NCBI GenBank assembly: GCA_023428185.1
Contig: JAEYYZ010000079.1
Span: 1-18,190 of the forward strand
DNA from: Actinomycetes bacterium
GTDB lineage: Bacteria > Actinomycetota > Actinomycetes > Actinomycetales > Demequinaceae
Length of the DNA stretch: 18,190 bases
Direction of reading: 5' to 3'
Part shown: piece after piece, positions 13,797-18,190 of the stretch
Position numbering within the stretch: position 1 is the stretch's first letter
Layout: each line of letters starts with the position of its first letter
Made by a program: the position numbers and the translations under genes
The notes under the pieces: generated by a model
Database searches by the model: none
What the model was told of the DNA's origin: nothing
Seen by the model: the letters and a program-made list of their open reading frames with translations, nothing else

Positions 13797-16790
13797 CTAC
13801 TGGCAGGACTCACACTGGAGTCGCTCCATGGGGTCCACGGGGCAAGCCACACCATCAATCATTTCCATGTCGTCGACCAAGGCGACAACGTTGCCAAGCA
13901 ACTCCAGCGAAGTGGCGCCTTGAGGCATTTCCACTGGCTGCTCGTTGTGCGGGGCTTCAACTACGGCCGATGCCGTGGCGGGCTCTGCTTGCGGCGACGC
14001 CTCGGGCAGGGCAGCCGGCGGGATGGCGGGCTTCTCGCTAGGGGCAGGTGCAAAGGCCTTGGTGGCAACCGCGTTGAGCACCGCTGCAGGTGCCGCAGTG
14101 ATGGAGCCAGTGGTCACGGGAGCCTCCTGGACAGGGGCTTCCTGTGCTGCGACCTCCTGTACGGGAGCGTAGGCCAAGGACACCGCGGCACCATCCTGGA
14201 TGGCGTCCGTCTCGTCAACGGCTATGGCCACTTCAGTGGCCGCCGTAGCTGTGGCAGCGCCAAAGCCCTTCTTGGCAGCGCCTCCACCGAATCCACCAAA
14301 GCCGCGCTTACCGGTGCTTGAAGGCGTGCCGCCAGCTGGCTTTGAGGCGATCCCCGCGCCCGCTGCGGAGCCCGTGGTGGCCAAACGCTCGGTCTTGTTG
14401 ACGCGCACCGTGGACTGTTCTGCGGTGTGACGCGGCTTCATGTGGAGGTAGTACGTGGTCTTGACGCCACGCTCCCATGCTGCCGAGTACAACGCCATCA
14501 TGTTGTCCACGTCGCGGTCTTCGAGGTAGATGTTGCGGCTGATGGCCTGGTCAATCCACTTCTGGGCGCGAGCTGCCACCTCGATGAAGGCGTACGGGCT
14601 CAACTGGAACGAGGTCTTGTAGACCTCCTTGAGGTGGTCCGGAACGCTGTCGATCTGGGACAGGTCGCCCTGCACCGCGAGGAGTTCGTCTTTGACCTGC
14701 TCCCACAAGCCCAAGTCCTGGAGGTCCTTGACCAAGTTGGTGTTGACCTCAAGGAACTTTCCGGAGGACGTGGCGCGGGAGAAGATCTGCGAGAACTGCG
14801 GGTCAAAGCCTGGCGTGGTGCCAGCGACCAGGCCAATGGAGGCGGTGGGGGCCACGGCCATGAGGGTTGCGTTGCGGATGCCGCCCTTAACCTTGGCACG
14901 CAGTGCGTCCCAGTCCTGACGCGTGGTGCGGTTGACAGCCACGGGCACACCGCGGTCCGCCTCGAGGCGCTCGATGGTGTCGAAGGGAACCAAGCCCTGC
15001 GACCAGCCGGAGCCTTCGAAGTTGGCGTAGGAGCCCCGCTCACGCGCCAGATCGGCCGACTCGTCGATGGCGTGGTACGAGATGAACTCCACTACTTCGT
15101 CGATGAGGTCGTACGCCTCCTCTGACTCATAGGCCATTCCCAGGCGCTCGGTGACGTCGGTGAAGCCCATGAGGCCGAGCCCAATAGCGCGGTTCTCGGT
15201 GTTGGCGTGCTCGGATTCCGGCACGGAAGACAACGTGATGTCTACCAGGTTGTCGAGTTGGCGGACCGCCAAACGCACCGACTCTTCCATGCGCTTCCAG
15301 TCGAACTTGCCATCAACAAGATGAGTGGAGAGGTTCACGGACGCGAGGTTGCAGACCGCGATGTTCTCCCGGTCCTGAGGGAGGCAGATCTCGGTGCACA
15401 GGTTGGACAAGTGAATGGTGCCGGTGTTGGTGTTGAGGGCGCGGCTGTTGATGGTGTCCTTCCACGTGAGCCACGGGTGCGATGTGGTCTGCAACATGAT
15501 GAGGATGGACTTGTACTGTTCGCGTGCCTTCATCTTCTTGAAGCGGCGAATCTTTCCCGCCTCCGCCAACGCAATGAGTTCGTTGTAGCGACGCGAGAAT
15601 GCGGCACCCACCAACTCAACCAAGTCCGGGGCATCGGCCGGGTCAAAGAGGTACCAGTCAGCGTCGGCTTCAACGCGCTTCATGAACTCGTCAGAGATCC
15701 ACACGGCCGTGTTGGCAGTGCGAGTACGACGGTAAGGGTCACCGGAGTTCTGGCGAAGGTCCAGGAACTGGTGGAAGTCCAAGTGCCAGTTCTCCATGTA
15801 GAAGCACAGGGCGCCGAACTTCTTGCCTCCGCGGCTTACCGCGCGCAGCGTGGAGTCGATGGTGTGCATGAACGGGATGGGTCCCGTGGACGTGGTGTTG
15901 TTGGACTTGATGGGCGAGCCCTCGGACCGCAACTTGGTGACGGACAGTCCGATGCCGCCGGTGCCCTTAGTGAGCCACATGACATCGCCCACGGTCTTGG
16001 CGATGTGGTCCATGTCGTCTTCCATCTGCATGACGAAGCAGTTGGACAGCTGCGGGTACGAGGTACCGGCGTTGACAAGCGTGGAACCGGCGGGCAAGTA
16101 GTCGAGCTGGCTGATCTTGTCGTAGAACTTGAGTGCCATCTCAGTGGGATTGTCTTCGTTGAGCGACAAGCCCATAGACACGCGCATCCAGAAGTACTGC
16201 GGCACCTCGAGCGACTTCCCGTGACGGTCCGTAATCATGTAGCGGTTGCGCATGGTGACGGTGCCGATGTACTTGAGGTTGTCGTCGCGGTGGTGGTCCA
16301 AGGCCGCAGCCAAAGCATCGAGGTCGAACAGGGTCTCCAGACGCGTGTCCAGCAGGCCCTCTTCCACGCCGTCGCGGATGTAGCCGGGGAAGCGCGCCTG
16401 GTGGAGGAGTGCCAGCTCGAGGTCGGTGTCGTAGCCGCCGAGCACGCGCTTGTAGATCACCTTGCGCAGCAAGCGCGCGGCAACGGTGTCAAAGTTGGGG
16501 TCGTCCTTGACGTTCTGGACTGCCACGCCAATAGCAGCCTCGTCCAACTGCTCAGTGGTGATGCCATCGAAGAGCGTGATCGCCAACTCTGAGGCCACTT
16601 GCGTGGTGATGGAAATTTGGTCGGGTAGGCCCGCTGCCGCGCGTTCGATGGCCTTGTTGATGCGGTCGGCGTTGTAGGGCTCACGCGTTCCGTCGCGCTT
16701 GGTGACATGAATGCCTGCGCGCACGGGGACGTCGACGGCCTTGGTGACGTCGCCATTGACGTCGGTGGGGCTGTTCTGAGTGATCGTCAC
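13797..16790 (-). CDS. nrdA: Ribonucleotide reductase large subunit NrdA, with long C-terminal linker
   Basis: The catalytic subunit, reducing ribonucleoside diphosphates. The 997-residue protein has an N-terminal ATP-cone (about 25-115: IHVTKRDGTREPYNADRINKAIE) for dATP inhibition. Catalytic residues: C251 (YPQLSNC) and C480 (IAVCNLASVNL) as the redox pair, C465 with N463 and E467 (NLCTEI) as the thiyl-radical site, and Y780/Y781 (TTYYLHMKP) for radical transfer. The tail ends LQCESCQ, the swinging-arm cysteines C993/C996 re-reduced by thioredoxin or glutaredoxin. Between Y781 and the tail lies a ~160-residue Ala/Pro/Gly-rich stretch (about 800-960), far longer than in the E. coli enzyme. 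GTG 16790 is chosen because AAGGAGA is about 5 nt upstream; a TTG at 16814 has no support. It is first in the operon with nrdB; NrdR boxes and an extended -10 lie upstream. No nrdR, nrdH or nrdI gene is in the window. Confidence 0.97.
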   Translation of the reverse strand: MTITQNSPTDVNGDVTKAVDVPVRAGIHVTKRDGTREPYNADRINKAIERAAAGLPDQISITTQVASELAITLFDGITTEQLDEAAIGVAVQNVKDDPNFDTVAARLLRKVIYKRVLGGYDTDLELALLHQARFPGYIRDGVEEGLLDTRLETLFDLDALAAALDHHRDDNLKYIGTVTMRNRYMITDRHGKSLEVPQYFWMRVSMGLSLNEDNPTEMALKFYDKISQLDYLPAGSTLVNAGTSYPQLSNCFVMQMEDDMDHIAKTVGDVMWLTKGTGGIGLSVTKLRSEGSPIKSNNTTSTGPIPFMHTIDSTLRAVSRGGKKFGALCFYMENWHLDFHQFLDLRQNSGDPYRRTRTANTAVWISDEFMKRVEADADWYLFDPADAPDLVELVGAAFSRRYNELIALAEAGKIRRFKKMKAREQYKSILIMLQTTSHPWLTWKDTINSRALNTNTGTIHLSNLCTEICLPQDRENIAVCNLASVNLSTHLVDGKFDWKRMEESVRLAVRQLDNLVDITLSSVPESEHANTENRAIGLGLMGFTDVTERLGMAYESEEAYDLIDEVVEFISYHAIDESADLARERGSYANFEGSGWSQGLVPFDTIERLEADRGVPVAVNRTTRQDWDALRAKVKGGIRNATLMAVAPTASIGLVAGTTPGFDPQFSQIFSRATSSGKFLEVNTNLVKDLQDLGLWEQVKDELLAVQGDLSQIDSVPDHLKEVYKTSFQLSPYAFIEVAARAQKWIDQAISRNIYLEDRDVDNMMALYSAAWERGVKTTYYLHMKPRHTAEQSTVRVNKTERLATTGSAAGAGIASKPAGGTPSSTGKRGFGGFGGGAAKKGFGAATATAATEVAIAVDETDAIQDGAAVSLAYAPVQEVAAQEAPVQEAPVTTGSITAAPAAVLNAVATKAFAPAPSEKPAIPPAALPEASPQAEPATASAVVEAPHNEQPVEMPQGATSLELLGNVVALVDDMEMIDGVACPVDPMERLQCESCQ

Positions 16791-16968
16791 GAGTTCTCCT
16801 TGAATGCGGACCAAAGTCCTGGGCCGATGCCGTGACGGACGGTGCTTGTGGCCTCGCCGTGACGGTTGTTGCTGAGGGGTCTTGCTAGTTCTGCCAATAC
16901 AGGTACTTCACGCTCTTTGTGCCCTCCGGTCGCGGCTACTGAGGGGCGCCGCGGGGGCCTTCGGGTGT
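16791..16968 (-). other. Untranslated leader of nrdA
   Basis: About 178 nt between the predicted nrdA transcript start and its GTG. It contains two copies of CTGAGGGG (plus-strand 16872-16879 and 16939-16946), two copies of GCCGTGACGG (16829-16838 and 16856-16865) and a GCGGC/GCCGC stem at 16932-16952. I could not find the conserved boxes of a cobalamin riboswitch. The purpose of the length is not clear. Confidence 0.4.
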
Positions 16969-16974
16969 TCTTGG

Positions 16975-16980
16975 AGATTA
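16975..16980 (-). promoter_or_regulatory. Extended -10 box of the nrdAB promoter
   Basis: On the minus strand TGCTAATCT forms an extended -10 (TGn followed by TAATCT). The first NrdR box lies 9 nt upstream and covers the -35 position, as expected for repression by NrdR. No good -35 hexamer is present. Confidence 0.55.
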
Positions 16981-16989
16981 GCACGATTC

Positions 16990-17005
16990 AAACTAGATAT
17001 GGGGT
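16990..17005 (-). promoter_or_regulatory. NrdR box 1 (promoter-proximal)
   Basis: Minus-strand ACCCCATATCTAGTTT keeps the core of the NrdR consensus (acaCwAtATaTwGtgt), with most of the conserved positions present. It overlaps the -35 region of the nrdAB promoter. It pairs with the second box in the same orientation at a 31-bp offset. Confidence 0.75.
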
Positions 17006-17020
17006 CCGAGTCGCGATTTG

Positions 17021-17036
17021 CCCCTAGATATTGTGG
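17021..17036 (-). promoter_or_regulatory. NrdR box 2 (promoter-distal)
   Basis: Minus-strand CCACAATATCTAGGGG matches the NrdR core CaATATcTAG closely. There are 15 bp between the two boxes, giving three helical turns from start to start, which is the known arrangement for co-operative NrdR binding. NrdR represses ribonucleotide reductase genes when dATP is high. Confidence 0.85.
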
Positions 17037-17062
17037 TCTTGTTAACAACTTGTGCAGTTCTC

Positions 17063-17071
17063 TGTGGATAA
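17063..17071 (-). promoter_or_regulatory. DnaA box (perfect consensus)
   Basis: TGTGGATAA on the plus strand is the exact complement of TTATCCACA, the consensus DnaA box. It lies 26 bp beyond the second NrdR box, in the nrdAB control region. The 10-bp palindrome TTGTTAACAA at 17039-17048 sits between them. Confidence 0.65.
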
Positions 17072-17083
17072 ACCGGCGTGTCG

Positions 17084-17092
17084 TGTGGACGA
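17084..17092 (-). promoter_or_regulatory. DnaA box (near consensus, actinobacterial type)
   Basis: TGTGGACGA reads TCGTCCACA on the minus strand, 8 of 9 positions of TTGTCCACA, the form common in high-GC actinobacteria. It has the same orientation as the box at 17063 and starts exactly 21 bp away (two helical turns), which would put two DnaA molecules on the same face. Confidence 0.5.
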
Positions 17093-17217
17093 ACCACTGT
17101 CAATTGTTGAAGACTTCGCGGCCACTCGCCCATCGCACCCGACTACGGTCTCACCGGGGTGTGACATCCACTCCGTGAACCCGTGAGTTGGCGAATGACC
17201 GTGAGGGACGGCACACT

Positions 17218-17763
17218 ATGCGCGTGAACATTGCCTCGACACGCGTGGGACTCAGCGCCCTCGCCGCCGCTTCCGTACTAGCGCTCGCCGCGTGCAGTGG
17301 CCCCGCCACGCCCCCGGACAACCCGGGTGAAAACCCCGCCAAGGGGTTTTGCGACGCCATGGTGACGGTCACGGAGGCAGCACCTGCAGCATCGGTCGCA
17401 CTCAATGGACTCTTCGATGAGATGGGCAACGAAGCCAACTACGATCCCGATGCCGATCTCAGCAACCTGACGGCCGCGGGTTCCACGGTGGTGACGGCCG
17501 GCACGGCATACGCCGACGCGTTGAAGGCAGCCCAAGAGTTCGCAGACGCCGGGTCGCAGAGCGACTTTGATGCGGTGATTGACTACTGGACTTTGTACGG
17601 CGTCGCGCTGGGTGACCTCGGAGCGGAAGCCGAAGACTTTGTGGACTTCCTTGAGCGGGCACGCCCGCTCGTGGACTCTGAAGACACGGCAACCCTGAGC
17701 GCCGCTCAGCGCAGCGCCGCAGACCGCATTGCTGCCACGTACGCCGCTACCTGCTCCTCATAG
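17218..17763 (+). CDS. Small secreted lipoprotein of unknown function
   Basis: A 181-residue lipoprotein. The signal peptide has a charged start (MRVNIASTR), a hydrophobic core and the lipobox LAAC, with Cys at about residue 26; a Pro/Gly-rich spacer follows. The mature part (about 40-180) is mostly helical, rich in Ala, Asp and Glu, with two further Cys (FCDAM near the start and TCSS at the very end) that could form a disulfide joining the two ends. I do not recognise a family; the pattern resembles small helical-bundle lipoproteins of actinobacteria. ATG 17218 is chosen because it begins directly before a normal signal peptide; the ribosome site GAGGGA is rather far (about 10 nt). An in-frame TTG at 17188 would add ten polar residues. 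It is divergent from nrdA and convergent with upp. Confidence 0.85.
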   Translation: MRVNIASTRVGLSALAAASVLALAACSGPATPPDNPGENPAKGFCDAMVTVTEAAPAASVALNGLFDEMGNEANYDPDADLSNLTAAGSTVVTAGTAYADALKAAQEFADAGSQSDFDAVIDYWTLYGVALGDLGAEAEDFVDFLERARPLVDSEDTATLSAAQRSAADRIAATYAATCSS

Positions 17764-17769
17764 TCCAGC

Positions 17770-17804
17770 GCGGCAGTAGTTAGACAACGCGGCAGTTAGA
17801 CAAC
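17770..17804. repeat. Tandem duplication at the 3' end of upp
   Basis: GCGGCAGTAGTTAGACAAC (17770-17788) is followed directly by GCGGCAGTTAGACAAC (17789-17804). The second copy holds the last upp codons and stop; the first is the same sequence with 3 extra bases, just outside the gene. It looks like a small recent duplication. Confidence 0.8.
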
Positions 17805-18190
17805 GCCGTACAGCCGGTCGCCCGCATCGCCCAATCCGGGGACGATGTAGCCGATCTCGTTGAGACGCTCATCCACCGCCGCGACAACCACAGTGACCTC
17901 GGCGCGCTCGCCCACGGCTGCGCGCACGTGATCAATTCCTTCAGGCGCTGCGAGCAAGCACACACACGTGACGTCGGTGGCGCCTCGTTGTAGCACGTAC
18001 TCCACCGCCGCCACGAGCGAGCCGCCAGTCGCGAGCATCGGGTCGAGGACGAACACCTGCCGACCCGTGAGATCCTCCGGCAACCGGTTGGCGTAGGTGA
18101 TCGCCTGGAGGGTCTCTTCGTCTCGCATGAGCCCCAGGAAGCCCACCTCCGCACTGGGGAGCAGGCGTTGCATACCTTCCAACATTCCCA
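17796..18190 (-). CDS. upp: Uracil phosphoribosyltransferase (5' end outside window)
   Basis: Upp converts uracil and PRPP to UMP in pyrimidine salvage. About 131 C-terminal residues are present; the frame is open to the right edge, where GMLEGMQRLLPSAEVGFLGLMRDE continues the family's conserved RAG-containing strand, so roughly the first 75-80 residues are missing. The PRPP-binding loop VFVLDPMLATGGSLVAAV and the uracil-binding C-terminus GYIVPGLGDAGDRLYG are intact. The ATG at 18185 is internal and not the start. The gene is convergent with the lipoprotein gene, whose stop is 32 nt away; I see no clear terminator hairpin in the gap. Confidence 0.96.
   Translation of the reverse strand, partial: GMLEGMQRLLPSAEVGFLGLMRDEETLQAITYANRLPEDLTGRQVFVLDPMLATGGSLVAAVEYVLQRGATDVTCVCLLAAPEGIDHVRAAVGERAEVTVVVAAVDERLNEIGYIVPGLGDAGDRLYGVV

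Noticed and set aside
15207..16592. A 461-codon open frame on the plus strand opposite nrdA
   Set aside because: It mirrors the codon pattern of nrdA, is rich in Val, His, Leu and Arg like typical shadows in high-GC DNA, and has no recognisable domain or ribosome site.
16791..16968. Cobalamin riboswitch in the nrdA leader
   Set aside because: Some actinobacterial nrd operons have one, but I could not find the conserved B12 box or the core GCCACTG-type motifs.
16787..16984. A 65-codon minus-strand frame in the nrdA leader
   Set aside because: It begins at the predicted promoter itself, has no ribosome site, and has a composition unlike the neighbouring proteins.
17039..17092. A chromosomal replication origin
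   Set aside because: Only two DnaA boxes are present, there is no AT-rich unwinding region, and neither dnaA nor dnaN is near.
1..18190. Mobile elements, CRISPR arrays, tRNA or rRNA genes
   Set aside because: I found no transposase or integrase, no regular repeat-spacer pattern and no tRNA- or rRNA-like segment; gene order and base use are uniform.

Overview
The window is chromosomal DNA of a high-GC Gram-positive bacterium. The best fit is an actinobacterium, probably of the Micrococcales; the family cannot be fixed from this sequence alone. Reasons: dnaK-grpE-dnaJ-hspR gene order with HspR-type inverted repeats (HAIR) at its promoter, actinobacterial NrdR boxes, a GTG gene that looks leaderless, strongly GC-biased third codon positions, and lipoproteins with LAAC lipoboxes. 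I see no insertion sequence, integrase, CRISPR array, tRNA or rRNA.

Layout. 1-493 (-): start of an ankyrin-repeat lipoprotein gene that leaves the window on the left. 494-738: divergent control region with two HAIR elements and a promoter. 739-4685 (+): heat-shock operon dnaK, grpE, dnaJ, hspR, with a strong hairpin between dnaK and grpE. 4703-4951 (-): DUF167 protein. 5031-5408 (+): VOC/glyoxalase-fold protein. 5486-7281 (+): DrrA/DrrB-like ABC exporter pair, ended by a hairpin. 7350-8123 (-): protein with a degenerate GGDEF-like domain, divergent from the most striking gene. 8302-11253 (+): a 983-residue membrane-anchored sigma factor joining ECF sigma domains, a zinc-binding anti-sigma domain, one transmembrane helix, a Pro/Thr/Asp stalk and a ~480-residue surface domain. 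11250-12539 (-): Bcr/CflA-type MFS exporter whose stop codon overlaps the stop of the sigma gene. 12775-16790 (-): nrdA-nrdB ribonucleotide reductase operon. 16791-17217: its control region, with NrdR boxes and two DnaA boxes. 17218-17763 (+): small lipoprotein. 17796-18190 (-): most of upp, cut by the right edge.

How they work together. The heat-shock operon should form the usual HspR-DnaK feedback loop: HspR binds the HAIR sites with DnaK as co-repressor. The nrd operon makes dNTPs. It carries the NrdR boxes expected for dATP-responsive repression and two phased DnaA boxes that may tie it to replication initiation. Its R2 subunit has Phe instead of the radical Tyr and Glu at the first metal ligand, the signature of class Ic (Mn/Fe) enzymes. 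The sigma fusion reads as a one-protein transmembrane signalling system: outside sensor or adhesin, inside sigma factor held by its own anti-sigma domain. A 27-bp palindrome lies between it and the divergent degenerate-GGDEF gene, so the two may be co-controlled.

Less expected signals: an EF-hand-like loop in GrpE, a DnaJ with no cysteine, a 160-residue low-complexity linker in NrdA before its redox-active tail, and a possible short leader ORF before the MFS gene.
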